Shown here piece by piece: positions 24,452-32,592 of a stretch of 32,858 nt of DNA. The notes under the pieces are model-generated. The model did no database searches, was not told the DNA's origin, and saw nothing but the letters and a program-made list of their open reading frames with translations. Position 1 is the stretch's first letter, and each line of letters opens with the position of its first letter. Made by a program: the position numbers and the translations under genes. This stretch comes from an uncultured Paracoccaceae bacterium (lineage in GTDB: Bacteria; Pseudomonadota; Alphaproteobacteria; Rhodobacterales; Rhodobacteraceae): contig CALBSG010000033.1 of NCBI GenBank assembly GCA_937927675.1, forward strand, positions 1 through 32,858, read 5' to 3'.

Positions 24452-26049
24452 TGGTCTCTCCGTGGGTCGGGCTTGGCGGTGCGAAAGGCATCGGCGATCT
24501 TTTCGCCGATCATATACGTTGTGGCCGTCAGGTTGCCGGTGACGACGCGCGGCATGATGGCGGCACAGGCCACCCGCAGGCCTTGCAGCCCGTGAACGCG
24601 GCCTTCGCCATCCACCACGCCTTCGGCCGGATCAACGGCCATGCGGCAGGTGCCAGAGGGGTGATAGCTGGTGCCGACTGCCGTTTTCGCCCATGTCAGG
24701 ATCTCGGCATCGGTTCGCGCCTCGGCCCCGGGGGTGACCTCGGCCTGACGGATACCGTCCCAAGCGGGCTGGGCGAACAGATCGCGGGCAAGGCGGACCG
24801 AGCGGATCATATCCAGCCGGTCGTCCTCGGTTTGCAGGTGATTGAAGACAATCTCGGGCGCGTCGGCCGGGTTGGCCGAGCGCAGCCGCACATGGCCGCG
24901 GCTGGTGGGGCGCGACAGGTCGATCCACATCTGAAAGCCGGGAAATACTTTCAGCTTGTTGCCGATCAGGCGGCGATAAAGCGGCAGGAATTCGAACTGC
25001 ACATTGGCGTAATCGGCGCCCGGATGGGTTTTGAGAAAGGCCCCTGCCTCAAAGATATTCGATGCGCCAAGGCCGCGACGGAAGAGCGCCCATTCCACCC
25101 CCAGTTTGGCCTGCCCGAACGGCCCCAGTTCGGCCACCAGAGAATCTTTGTGAGGGGCCGAATATTGCAGGTTCACACCGGGATGGTTTTCCAGATTGCG
25201 GCCCACATTGGGCTGATCCAGCACCACCGGAATGCCCAAGGCGCGCAACTCATCCGCCGGACCGACGCCCGACAACAGCAGCAGTTTTGCCGCCCCGATG
25301 GTAGAGGCCGCAACGATCACCTCGCGACCGGCCATCAGCCGTGTGCCATCGGCCAGCAAGACCCCCACCGCGCGGTCGGCGTCAAACAGCACCCGCACAA
25401 CATGGGCACCCGTCCGCAGGTGCAGATTGGGGCGGTGGCGATTGGGGTGCAGATAGGCGCGCGGTGCGCTCATCCGACTGCCGTTGTGGATCAGGGTTTG
25501 GGCGATATGCATCCCCTCTTGGTCGCCGGAATTGTGGTCAACCGGGCGCGCATGGCCTGCCTGCTCTCCGGCCCGCAAGAACAGATCGAACATCTTGTGA
25601 CGCGCCGGCGCGCGGGACACATGCACCGGCCCCGTGCCGCCCCGCGTGGCGCTGGCCCCTTCGGCGAAGGTTTCCATCCGCTTGAAATAGGGCAGCACAT
25701 CCTGCCAGCCCCAGCCCGTCAGCCCCTGCGCGGCCCAGCCGTCAAAGTCGCGCGGGTTGCCGCGGTTGAAGATCATTGCGTTGATCGACGTGCCGCCGCC
25801 CAGCACATGGCCGCGCTTTTCGTCGATTGTCAGTCCGTCTAGATGCGGCTCCGGCCCGGCGGCTTCGTTCCAACTCAGCCGCTTGTCTTGATAAACAAAG
25901 GGGAGTGCGGCGGGCATGGCGATTTTCAGCGCCGTATCCTTGCCACCTGCCTCGAGCAGCAAGACCGAACAGCCTTTATCCTCGGTCAGTCGCGCGGCCA
26001 AAGCGCAGCCCGCAGGACCAGAACCGACGATGATATAATCCGGTGTCAT
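24448..26049 (-). CDS. GMC-family oxidoreductase (choline/alcohol dehydrogenase-like)
   Basis: A 533-residue FAD alcohol oxidoreductase. Motifs are DYIIVGSGPAGCALAARL (4-21), HVLGGGTSINAMIFNRG (GMC signature 1), AASTIGAAKLLLLSGVGP (signature 2), and the C-terminal catalytic pair H463 (YHPSGTCRM) and N506 (VTGNLTA). Related BetA enzymes oxidise choline to betaine aldehyde, but many members of this group act on other alcohols, and no betB or betaine genes lie nearby. The ATG at 26049 has a GGGGA site and lies 10 bases after proC. It is the middle gene of a proC-GMC-DAO operon. Confidence 0.92.
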   Translation of the reverse strand: MTPDYIIVGSGPAGCALAARLTEDKGCSVLLLEAGGKDTALKIAMPAALPFVYQDKRLSWNEAAGPEPHLDGLTIDEKRGHVLGGGTSINAMIFNRGNPRDFDGWAAQGLTGWGWQDVLPYFKRMETFAEGASATRGGTGPVHVSRAPARHKMFDLFLRAGEQAGHARPVDHNSGDQEGMHIAQTLIHNGSRMSAPRAYLHPNRHRPNLHLRTGAHVVRVLFDADRAVGVLLADGTRLMAGREVIVAASTIGAAKLLLLSGVGPADELRALGIPVVLDQPNVGRNLENHPGVNLQYSAPHKDSLVAELGPFGQAKLGVEWALFRRGLGASNIFEAGAFLKTHPGADYANVQFEFLPLYRRLIGNKLKVFPGFQMWIDLSRPTSRGHVRLRSANPADAPEIVFNHLQTEDDRLDMIRSVRLARDLFAQPAWDGIRQAEVTPGAEARTDAEILTWAKTAVGTSYHPSGTCRMAVDPAEGVVDGEGRVHGLQGLRVACAAIMPRVVTGNLTATTYMIGEKIADAFRTAKPDPRRDQ

Positions 26050-26059
26050 GACATCCCCT

Positions 26060-26875
26060 TTACGACTGTGCCGCGAGTTCCAAGGCGCGGGCATGGGCCG
26101 CTGCAAAGGTCTGTGGCAAAAGCTGTGGTAGCGCTCCGGCGGCCTCGAGCACACCAAGCCCGGCCTGCGTGGTGCCGCCGGGGCTGGTCACGGCGCGTTT
26201 CAGCGTTGCCGCATCACGAGGATCTTCGGCCAGCATCTTGGCCGCACCGTAAAGCGTTTGACGCACCAGTCCATCGGCAAGATCGGCCGGAACCCCATTG
26301 GCGATGGCCCCAAGGACCATCTGCTCGGCAAAGGCAAAGACAAAACCGGGGCCGCTGGCAAACACGGGGTTGGCCTGTTCAAACGCGGCCTCATCTGACG
26401 CCCAGTCGAACCGCCCGATGGCGTTGAACAGGGTTTCGGCCAGCCGCTCGCTGTGCGGATCCTGCACCCCACTGGCCCGGCAGCCAAGGCTCATCCCCGC
26501 ACCGACCACGGCGGGCAGGTTGGGCATCACCCGGATCACCCTGTCATGCCCGATCGCACCCGTCAGGCGTGACAAGGGAACCCCTGCCATGATCGACACC
26601 ACCGGCACCCGCGCCAAAATTGCCATGACCTGCGGTGGAAGGCTGGCAAAACTTTGCGGCTTCACCCCCAGAACGACCAGATCGGGGTTCAGCCCTGCCA
26701 GTGCGGCGGGCGTGTCATGCAACTCCACCGCCACGCCTTGCGGCAAAAGCGCCCGCGCCCGGACCACATCGGGGTCCAGCGCCACCAGTCGCGCTTTGGG
26801 CAGGGCGTGCGCGGCGCCGGCCACAATCGCCGCGCCCATGTTGCCGCAGCCGATGAACAAAAGAGTAGGGGTCAC
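26060..26875 (-). CDS. proC: Pyrroline-5-carboxylate reductase
   Basis: NAD(P)H-dependent reductase making L-proline from 1-pyrroline-5-carboxylate. At 271 residues it has the normal length. Motifs are the Rossmann loop FIGCGNMGAAIVAG (7-20), LGVKPQSF (about 73-80), VIRVMPNLPAVVGAGMS and the C-terminal signature AVTSPGGTTQAGLGVLE. It leads a minus-strand operon with two flavin oxidoreductases rather than standing with housekeeping genes, so it may be a catabolic paralogue acting on a pyrroline-like intermediate. It is divergent from the flavoenzyme gene at 26998 across 122 bases. Confidence 0.92.
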   Translation of the reverse strand: MTPTLLFIGCGNMGAAIVAGAAHALPKARLVALDPDVVRARALLPQGVAVELHDTPAALAGLNPDLVVLGVKPQSFASLPPQVMAILARVPVVSIMAGVPLSRLTGAIGHDRVIRVMPNLPAVVGAGMSLGCRASGVQDPHSERLAETLFNAIGRFDWASDEAAFEQANPVFASGPGFVFAFAEQMVLGAIANGVPADLADGLVRQTLYGAAKMLAEDPRDAATLKRAVTSPGGTTQAGLGVLEAAGALPQLLPQTFAAAHARALELAAQS

Positions 26876-26931
26876 AGCAGGCGCTCCGGATCATCGCTGG
26901 CCGTATTGGCCGGTTGTTTGTGATCTTGCAA

Positions 26932-26943
26932 ATAGTATACGAT
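26932..26943. promoter_or_regulatory. GTATAC-centred palindrome between two divergent operons
   Basis: ATAGTATACGAT is symmetric around GTATAC (26935-26940), with AT at both outer ends. It lies in the 122-base space between proC and the divergent flavoenzyme gene, close to AT-rich sequence. FCD-type GntR regulators typically bind short palindromes of this form, and one such gene lies at 22471-23130. This is inference from symmetry and context. Confidence 0.55.
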
Positions 26944-26997
26944 AATGTCAATATGAATACTTAATGCGATACCGCCCCGCCAAATAAGGAGCCGATG

Positions 26998-29025
26998 ATG
27001 TCCACCGATCCCCTGTTGCAGCCCTTTCAGTTGAAGCATCTGACGCTGCGCAATCGGCTGATGATCTCGTCGCACGAGCCGGCCTATCCCGAGGATGGCA
27101 TGCCCAAGGGCCGCTACCGCGCCTATCATGCCGAACGCGCCAAGGCGGGCATTGCGCTGACCATGACGGCGGGGTCCGTCGCCGTGTCAAAAGACAGCCC
27201 GCCTGTCTTCAACAACATCCTGGCCTATAAGGATGAGGTCGTGCCGTGGATGAAGGCCATGGTCGATGAATGCCATGACCACGGCGCGGCGGTGATGGTG
27301 CAGCTGACCCATCTTGGCCGCCGCACGCGGTGGGACAAGGGCGACTGGCTGCCGGTTGTCGCCCCCACGATGGACCGCGAACCGTCGCACCGCGCCTTTC
27401 CCAAACTGATCGAGCAATGGGACATTGACCGCATCAAGCGCGATTTTGCCGACGCTGCCGAGCGGATGAAGGCCGCAGGCGTTGACGGGATCGACTTTGA
27501 AAGCTTTGGTCACCTGCTGTCGCAATTCTGGTCGCCGATGAGCAACCATCTGGACACCAACTATGGCGGCAGCCTTGAAAACCGCATGCGCTTTTCCATG
27601 GAAGTGCTGGGCGCTATCCGCGAACGCGTTGGGAAGGAGTTCATCCTTGGCATCCGCTATGTGATGGATGAAGACACGCCCGACGGCTATGACAAGGAAG
27701 AAGGCTTTGAGATTTCGCGGCGGCTGAAAGCCAGCGGTCTGGTCGATTTCCTGAACGTCACCAAGGGCCATATCGAAACCGATGCTGGCCTGACCGATAA
27801 CATCCCGATCATGGGCATGGCCAGCGCGCCCTTCCTTGATCTGGCCGGAGAGTTGCGCAAGGAGGTCCGCTTCCCGATCTTCCATGCCACGCGGATTCAG
27901 GATGTGGCGACGGCCCGCCATGCGATTGCCGCCGGAAAGGTCGACATGATCGGCATGACCCGCGCCCATATGGCCGACCCCCATATCATGCGGAAAATTT
28001 TGCAGGGCCGCGAGGAAACCATTCGCCCCTGTGTCGGCGCCAACTACTGCCTTGACCGCATCTATCAAGGCGGCATGGCGCTGTGTTCGCACAACGCGGC
28101 GACGGGGCGTGAAGAAACCATGCCGCATGACATCCCCAAGGCGGCAGTGAAGAAGAAGGTCGTGATCGTCGGCGCTGGCCCGGCGGGACTGGAAGCCGCC
28201 CGCGTGGCAGGCGAGCGCGGCCATGACGTTGTGCTGTTTGAGGCCGCCAGCAAACCCGGTGGGCAGATATTGCTGACCGCGCAGAACCCGCGGCGGCGCG
28301 AGATGATCGGCATCATCGACTGGCGGGTTGCGGAATGTGAACGGCTGGGCGTGAAGCTGCGCTACGACACTTGGGCCGAGGCCGAAACGGTGCGTGATGA
28401 GGCCCCCGATGTGGTGATCGTCGCCACTGGCGGGTTGCCCCACACCGCGATTCTGCGCGAGGGCAACGATCTGGTGACCTCAAGCTGGGATATTATCTCG
28501 GGCGACGTCAGGCCGGGGCAAAACGTGCTGATCTATGACGACGCGGGCGACCACGCGGGCCTGCAAGCCGCCGAAGTGATCGCCAAGGCGGGTGGCAAGG
28601 TCGAGGTGATGACCCGCGACCGATCCTTCGCCCCTGAAGTCATGGCGATGAACCTCGTGCCTTACATGCGCGAATTGCAAAAGCGCGACGCGGTTTTCAC
28701 CGTGACCTATCTGGTCGAGGCGGTGCGCAAGCAGGGCAATCATCTGGTGGCGGTGATTGGCAGCGATTACGGCGGCATTCGCAAGGAACAGGTTCACGAC
28801 CAGATCATCGTCAACCAAGGCACGCGGCCCAACGCGGAACTTTACCATACCCTGCTGCCCTATTCGAAAAACGACGGCGCGGTGGATTATGAAAAGCTGA
28901 TCGCAGGTCAGCCGCAGGCCGACGGCACTGGCGAATTTCACCTTTACCGCATCGGCGACGCCGTTGCCGCGCGCAATACCCATGCCGCCGTCTATGACGC
29001 GCTGCGGCTGGTCAAAGACATTTGA
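26998..29025 (+). CDS. NADH:flavin oxidoreductase, N-methylproline demethylase-like
   Basis: A 675-residue enzyme with the layout of trimethylamine dehydrogenase and 2,4-dienoyl-CoA reductase. An Old Yellow Enzyme FMN barrel covers about residues 1-340 and ends near HMADPHI. An iron-sulfur segment follows (345-363), then a Rossmann FAD/NAD domain beginning KKVVIVGAGPAGLEAARVAG. It most resembles StcD-type N-methylproline demethylases of proline-betaine catabolism as I recall them, which release formaldehyde from a tertiary amine. The cluster motif has C345, C351 and C363, but the position of TMADH C348 is Ala. A Met pair starts the gene; the ATG at 26998 has the better spacing to GGAG. Confidence 0.88.
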   Translation: MSTDPLLQPFQLKHLTLRNRLMISSHEPAYPEDGMPKGRYRAYHAERAKAGIALTMTAGSVAVSKDSPPVFNNILAYKDEVVPWMKAMVDECHDHGAAVMVQLTHLGRRTRWDKGDWLPVVAPTMDREPSHRAFPKLIEQWDIDRIKRDFADAAERMKAAGVDGIDFESFGHLLSQFWSPMSNHLDTNYGGSLENRMRFSMEVLGAIRERVGKEFILGIRYVMDEDTPDGYDKEEGFEISRRLKASGLVDFLNVTKGHIETDAGLTDNIPIMGMASAPFLDLAGELRKEVRFPIFHATRIQDVATARHAIAAGKVDMIGMTRAHMADPHIMRKILQGREETIRPCVGANYCLDRIYQGGMALCSHNAATGREETMPHDIPKAAVKKKVVIVGAGPAGLEAARVAGERGHDVVLFEAASKPGGQILLTAQNPRRREMIGIIDWRVAECERLGVKLRYDTWAEAETVRDEAPDVVIVATGGLPHTAILREGNDLVTSSWDIISGDVRPGQNVLIYDDAGDHAGLQAAEVIAKAGGKVEVMTRDRSFAPEVMAMNLVPYMRELQKRDAVFTVTYLVEAVRKQGNHLVAVIGSDYGGIRKEQVHDQIIVNQGTRPNAELYHTLLPYSKNDGAVDYEKLIAGQPQADGTGEFHLYRIGDAVAARNTHAAVYDALRLVKDI

Positions 29026-29042
29026 ACCGGCAGGAGATGGGC

Positions 29043-29336
29043 ATGAAGGGCTATTGGATCATTCTGGGCACTGCGGTTGTCGACGCCGCTGCACAGGCCA
29101 AATACGGCGCGCTTTGGGCGCCAATCGCCGCCAAATATCAGGCCCGACTGGTGACGTCGGGCCATTCGCTGGAGCTGAAGGAAACCCGCGATACCCAGCG
29201 TGTGATGCTGGTGGAGTTTCCCAGCCTCGCGCTTGCCCGCGCCTGCTGGGACGATCCCGACTATCAGCACGCCAAAGACTTCGCCCGCGCGGCCTCGGCC
29301 CGCGATCTTGTGATTGTTGAAGGCAATATTCACTGA
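29043..29336 (+). CDS. DUF1330 family protein
   Basis: A 97-residue protein with the ferredoxin-like DUF1330 pattern: KGYWII near the start, YGALWAPIAAKYQARLV in the middle, and VEFPSLALARACWDDPDYQ toward the end. Function is unknown; the fold is that of small dimeric alpha-beta barrel proteins, some of which are enzymes. The ATG at 29043 follows AGGAG by 6 bases and comes 17 bases after the flavoenzyme stop, so the two are co-transcribed. It may be an accessory or isomerase-like partner of the oxidoreductases around it, but the sequence gives no direct clue. Confidence 0.85.
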   Translation: MKGYWIILGTAVVDAAAQAKYGALWAPIAAKYQARLVTSGHSLELKETRDTQRVMLVEFPSLALARACWDDPDYQHAKDFARAASARDLVIVEGNIH

Positions 29337-29358
29337 CCCCATGAAAGGGCCACGGACC

Positions 29359-30720
29359 ATGACAAAGACTTCGACCGGCATCGCCATCATTGGCGCGGGC
29401 AATATCGGCATTGCCGTGGCCTATTACCTTGCTGCCCATCACGGGTTGACCGACATCACCCTGATCGACCAAGGCCAGCCCATGGCCTTCACCTCGGCCC
29501 AGTCGGGCGAGAACTATCGCGATTGGTGGCCGCATCGCCCGATGGTTCGCTTCATGTCGCGCTCCATCGACCTGATGGAAGACATCGCCCGCGCCAGCGG
29601 CAATCGGATTGCCATGACCCGGCGCGGCTATGTGCTGGCGACGCGAACTGCGGATATTTCGGCCACGCTGAGACAGATCGAGGACGCTTCGGACGGCGAG
29701 ACAGATCTGCGGCTGCATGAGGGGGCAACGGCCGCGCGGTATCAGCCGCCGACCTCGCCTGACTGGACCACGGCCCCGACCGGGTTTGATATCTTGTCTA
29801 ATCCGGCGCTGATCCAACAGCATTTCCCCTATTACGACCCAACGCTGCGCCATCTGATCCATGTGCGGCGGGCGGGGGATATTTCGGGCCAGCAATTGGG
29901 GCAATTCATGCTGGATGCGCTGCGCGCGCATGGCATCAAGGTGCAGACGGGCATGGTGCGTGCCCTGCGCCAAACCTCTGCGGGCTTTGCGCTGGAGATT
30001 GAGGGCAAAGACGGGCAAACGCAGATTGAGGCGGAACGCATCGTCAATGCGGCGGGGCCCTTTGCCGGGCAGATTGCCGAAATGCTGGGGGTCCGCCTGC
30101 CGCTTTACAACGTGGCGCAGCAAAAGATCGCCTTTCCCGACACCGAAAAAGCCATTCCGCGCGATATGCCGTTTTCCATCGACCTTGACGGCCAGATGAT
30201 CGACTGGACCGAGGAGGAACGTGCGCTTCTTCTGCAAGACCCCGATCTGGCCAAGCTGGCGGAACCGATGCCCGGCGCCATCCACTGCCGCCCGAATGGC
30301 GGCGATGCGGGGCAATGGATCAAACTTGGCTGGGCGTTCAATGAAACCGCCGAACCGGAAAGCTGGACGCCCACCTTGCGCGATGATTATCCCGAAATCG
30401 TGCTGCGCGGGGCAGCCCGGTTGAACCCGGCGCTCAAGGCCTATTACGGCCGCTTGCCGCGCCAGATGCACCACTATGGCGGCTATTACACCCGCACCGC
30501 CGACAACTGGCCGCTGATCGGCCCGATGGGACCGGACGGCGCCTTCATGGCCGCCGCGCTGTCCGGCCACGGCACCATGGGCGCCTGTGCAACTGGAGAC
30601 CTTGCGGCGGCTTGGGTCACGGGTGCCGCTTTGCCAGACTACGCCCACCCCTTCTCGCTGGCGCGCTTTGCGCCGGGCGCGGATATGGGGCCGAAGACAG
30701 ACGAATCCGGGTTGCTGTAA
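29359..30720 (+). CDS. FAD-dependent oxidoreductase, DAO family (second)
   Basis: A 453-residue flavoprotein with the FAD-binding start IAIIGAGNIGIAVAYYLA (about 8-25), the acidic ribose contact ITLIDQGQP, a SGENYRDWWPH segment that is typical of this subgroup, RIVNAAGPFAGQIAEMLGV, and the C-terminal AALSGHGTMGACATGDLAA. It probably oxidises an amine or amino acid. Only about 25 residues at the N-terminus resemble the DAO protein encoded at 23288-24451 closely, so the two are different subfamilies and not a recent duplication. The ATG at 29359 is preferred over 29341, which abuts the previous stop and has no ribosome-binding site. Last gene of the plus-strand operon. Confidence 0.9.
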   Translation: MTKTSTGIAIIGAGNIGIAVAYYLAAHHGLTDITLIDQGQPMAFTSAQSGENYRDWWPHRPMVRFMSRSIDLMEDIARASGNRIAMTRRGYVLATRTADISATLRQIEDASDGETDLRLHEGATAARYQPPTSPDWTTAPTGFDILSNPALIQQHFPYYDPTLRHLIHVRRAGDISGQQLGQFMLDALRAHGIKVQTGMVRALRQTSAGFALEIEGKDGQTQIEAERIVNAAGPFAGQIAEMLGVRLPLYNVAQQKIAFPDTEKAIPRDMPFSIDLDGQMIDWTEEERALLLQDPDLAKLAEPMPGAIHCRPNGGDAGQWIKLGWAFNETAEPESWTPTLRDDYPEIVLRGAARLNPALKAYYGRLPRQMHHYGGYYTRTADNWPLIGPMGPDGAFMAAALSGHGTMGACATGDLAAAWVTGAALPDYAHPFSLARFAPGADMGPKTDESGLL

Positions 30721-30808
30721 TGCAGAGGCACGGCCGTTTCAGGAAAAGATCAGCAAAGCGCCCCAGCAGAGGGCGCGTGCATCAAGATCAGGTGTGTGCA
30801 GGGAAATT

Positions 30809-30882
30809 TGGAGGCGGGTATCGGAATCGAACCGATCTACATGGATTTGCAATCCAGCGCATAGCCTGCCTGCCCACCCGCC
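30809..30882 (-). tRNA. tRNA-Cys(GCA)
   Basis: Read on the minus strand this is a 74-base cloverleaf with an acceptor arm GGCGGGT/ACCCGCC, anticodon loop TTGCAAA with anticodon GCA, T arm GGTTCGATTCC and an encoded CCA end. It stands alone between the oxidase gene and the epimerase gene. Confidence 0.95.
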
Positions 30883-30938
30883 ATCCTGAGGCCTGATTTA
30901 GGCAAGGCCGTCGCCCGCGTCAAGCCGATAAGCGGGGC

Positions 30939-31952
30939 TCAGATCTGGTAATAGCCGCGATACCACTCGACAAAGGCGCGCATGCCGTCGCGAACGTCGG
31001 TGGCCGGGCAGCCGCCGGTCAGGCTGTGCAAAAGGCCCGCGTCGGCCCAGGTGGCGGGCACGTCGCCGATCTGCATGGGCAGGTAGTTGCGCTGGGCTTT
31101 TTTGCCGGTTGCGGCCTCGATGGCTTCGATGAAATCCATCAGCCGCACCTTTTGGCCATTGCCGATGTTCACCACCCGGAAGGGGGCTGCGGGCGACAGG
31201 CTGTCACCTTCGGCAATCTCCGCGCGGGTGGCGGGGCGGATGGGAGGCGCCTCGATCAGGCCTGCAATTCCCTCAACCAGATCGGTGACATAGGTGAAAT
31301 CGCGCCACATCTCGCCATTGTTGTAGATGTCGATCGGCTCTCCGGCGAGAATCGCCTTGGTGAACTTGAACGGCGCCATGTCGGGGCGCCCCCACGGCCC
31401 ATAGACGGTAAAGAACCGGAACATGGTCACCGGCAGATCGTGGATATGGGCATAGGCGTGGCCCATCGCCTCATTGGCCTTTTTCGTTGCGGCATAGATG
31501 GTCAACGGGTGATCGGCCTTGTCGACCTCGCGGAAGGGCATGTCTTCATTCGCCCCATAGACCGAGGAGGTGGAGGCCATCAGCAGATGCCCTACCTGCA
31601 ACTCGCGCGCGGCTTCCATCACGTTGAAGGTGCCAACAAGATTGCTGTCAATATAGGCGCGCGGGGCCTCAAGACTATAGCGGACGCCGGCCTGTGCTGC
31701 GAGGTGGATGATCGCATCGGGCTGGGCCGCGCGGGCGGCCTGCATCACGGCCTCGGCATCCTCCAGCATGGCCTCGGTTTGGGTAAAGCCAGGATTTTGC
31801 TGCAATATGGCAAGACGGGCACGTTTCAGGGCGATGTCATAATAGCTGGTCATGCCGTCCAGCCCATGCACCTGCCAGCCCTTCTCCAACAGCAGTTTTG
31901 CAAGATGAAAGCCAATGAACCCTGCCGTTCCGGTGATGAAAGCCCGTTTCAT
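30939..31952 (-). CDS. UDP-glucuronate 4-epimerase-like NAD-dependent epimerase
   Basis: An extended short-chain dehydrogenase of 337 residues from the ATG at 31952. It has the NAD loop GTAGFIG (8-14), the catalytic Y153-x3-K157 (YAATKKANE) after STSSVYG, and RFFTVYGPWGRPDMAPFKF, which is characteristic of UDP-glucuronate 4-epimerases (LpsL/CapI type). It would convert UDP-glucuronate to UDP-galacturonate for surface polysaccharide. The frame extends upstream, but the AGGGC site and the Rossmann start support 31952. No other polysaccharide genes lie nearby. Confidence 0.92.
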   Translation of the reverse strand: MKRAFITGTAGFIGFHLAKLLLEKGWQVHGLDGMTSYYDIALKRARLAILQQNPGFTQTEAMLEDAEAVMQAARAAQPDAIIHLAAQAGVRYSLEAPRAYIDSNLVGTFNVMEAARELQVGHLLMASTSSVYGANEDMPFREVDKADHPLTIYAATKKANEAMGHAYAHIHDLPVTMFRFFTVYGPWGRPDMAPFKFTKAILAGEPIDIYNNGEMWRDFTYVTDLVEGIAGLIEAPPIRPATRAEIAEGDSLSPAAPFRVVNIGNGQKVRLMDFIEAIEAATGKKAQRNYLPMQIGDVPATWADAGLLHSLTGGCPATDVRDGMRAFVEWYRGYYQI

Positions 31953-32031
31953 ATCAATGCCCTTTTTGGTTTGGCGAAACCTAAGGCGGCAACGGGAGCA
32001 GGGCAAGAGGTGGGGCAGGGTGGGCAAAGAC

Positions 32032-32061
32032 AAAGGGCGCAGCCCTGCGGCTACGCCCTTT
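32032..32061 (-). terminator. Hairpin terminator downstream of tRNA-Gly
   Basis: AAAGGGCG pairs with CGCCCTTT, and an inner AGCC/GGCT stem extends it. A T-rich run follows on both strands (TTTTGTTTTT on plus, TTTGTCTTT on minus), so it can act in both directions. It lies immediately downstream of tRNA-Gly, which is read leftward. Confidence 0.75.
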
Positions 32062-32067
32062 TGTTTT

Positions 32068-32142
32068 TGGAGCGGGCGATGAGATTCGAACTCACGACCC
32101 TAACCTTGGCAAGGTTATGCTCTACCCCTGAGCTACGCCCGC
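32068..32142 (-). tRNA. tRNA-Gly(GCC)
   Basis: On the minus strand, a 75-base cloverleaf with acceptor arm GCGGGCG/CGCCCGC, D arm TAGCTCAGGGGTAGAGCA, anticodon loop TTGCCAA with anticodon GCC, T arm GAGTTCGAATCTC and an encoded CCA end. It is the last feature I can assign with confidence to the main genome. Confidence 0.96.
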
Positions 32143-32238
32143 ACTCCGTGAGCGGGGTATTAGCCAAAGCGCGCGGGGGGTGCAAGAGGAAAGCTGCAGG
32201 AATTTTGTGGCTTATGCAGACAAGAGGTACAAAAGCAA

Positions 32239-32267
32239 AAGGCCGCCCGAAGGCGGCCTTGTTTTTT
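32239..32267 (+). terminator. Strong intrinsic terminator hairpin
   Basis: AAGGCCGCC (32239-32247) and GGCGGCCTT (32252-32260) form a perfect 9-bp stem with a CGAA tetraloop, followed by GTTTTTT. It has the classic Rho-independent form on the plus strand. No plus-strand gene of the main genome precedes it, so it may belong to the foreign sequence that follows, or be the point where the two were joined. Confidence 0.8.
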
Positions 32268-32322
32268 GTGGCGCGCTTGGCAGCCTGCGCTACAGTAGCG
32301 GCCTAGGATTTAAGGCCTGCTT

Positions 32323-32418
32323 ATGAACGCCCAAGTCAACGCCAATTTAGTCGGCATTACCGGCATCCCGCGCCGCCTTGTGATCGATGGCGCATTGGCC
32401 GAAGCCGATGCCCGCCGC
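32323..32418 (+). CDS. pilB: Start of a PilB-like type IV pilus ATPase (foreign fragment)
   Basis: From the ATG at 32323 the first ~32 codons read like the N-terminus of gammaproteobacterial (Xanthomonadales-type) PilB: NLVGITGIPRRLVIDGALAE followed by ADARR. PilB is the cytoplasmic ATPase that drives pilus extension. The match stops near 32418, where the same DNA begins to read as CoaX on the other strand. The frame stays open to the contig end, but only through later, unrelated sequence. Identification is from memory of a short segment, so confidence is moderate. Confidence 0.5.
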
Positions 32419-32592
32419 GATCGCCTGCTGGGTGTTCCGCCCCGGCATCGCGGGAAGGACGCCGGTGTCGAGATCGGCCACGGCCGGCAATCGGCTGGTG
32501 CCCTCCGCGAGCGCCCGGGCGAGGAGGCCAGGCCCAGGCAGGATCGCGCCGCCGAGAAACCGGCCGTCGGCGGCGACCATGTCGACGGCCAT
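32398..32592 (-). CDS. coaX: Internal fragment of a CoaX-like type III pantothenate kinase (foreign)
   Basis: On the minus strand, residues MAVDMVAADGRFLGGAILPG, then LLARALAEGTSRLPAV and PGRNTQQAIAAGI, follow the order of the central part of type III pantothenate kinase, the first enzyme of coenzyme A synthesis. The N-terminal third and the C-terminal part are missing, and both edges run into other genes on the opposite strand. It is an isolated piece with no start or stop of its own. Confidence 0.7.

Noticed and set aside
24451..25842. 463-codon plus-strand frame over the GMC oxidoreductase
   Set aside because: Antisense shadow; the GMC gene carries complete signatures on the minus strand.
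29059..30648. 529-codon minus-strand frame over the second DAO oxidase
   Set aside because: Antisense shadow with no recognisable domain.
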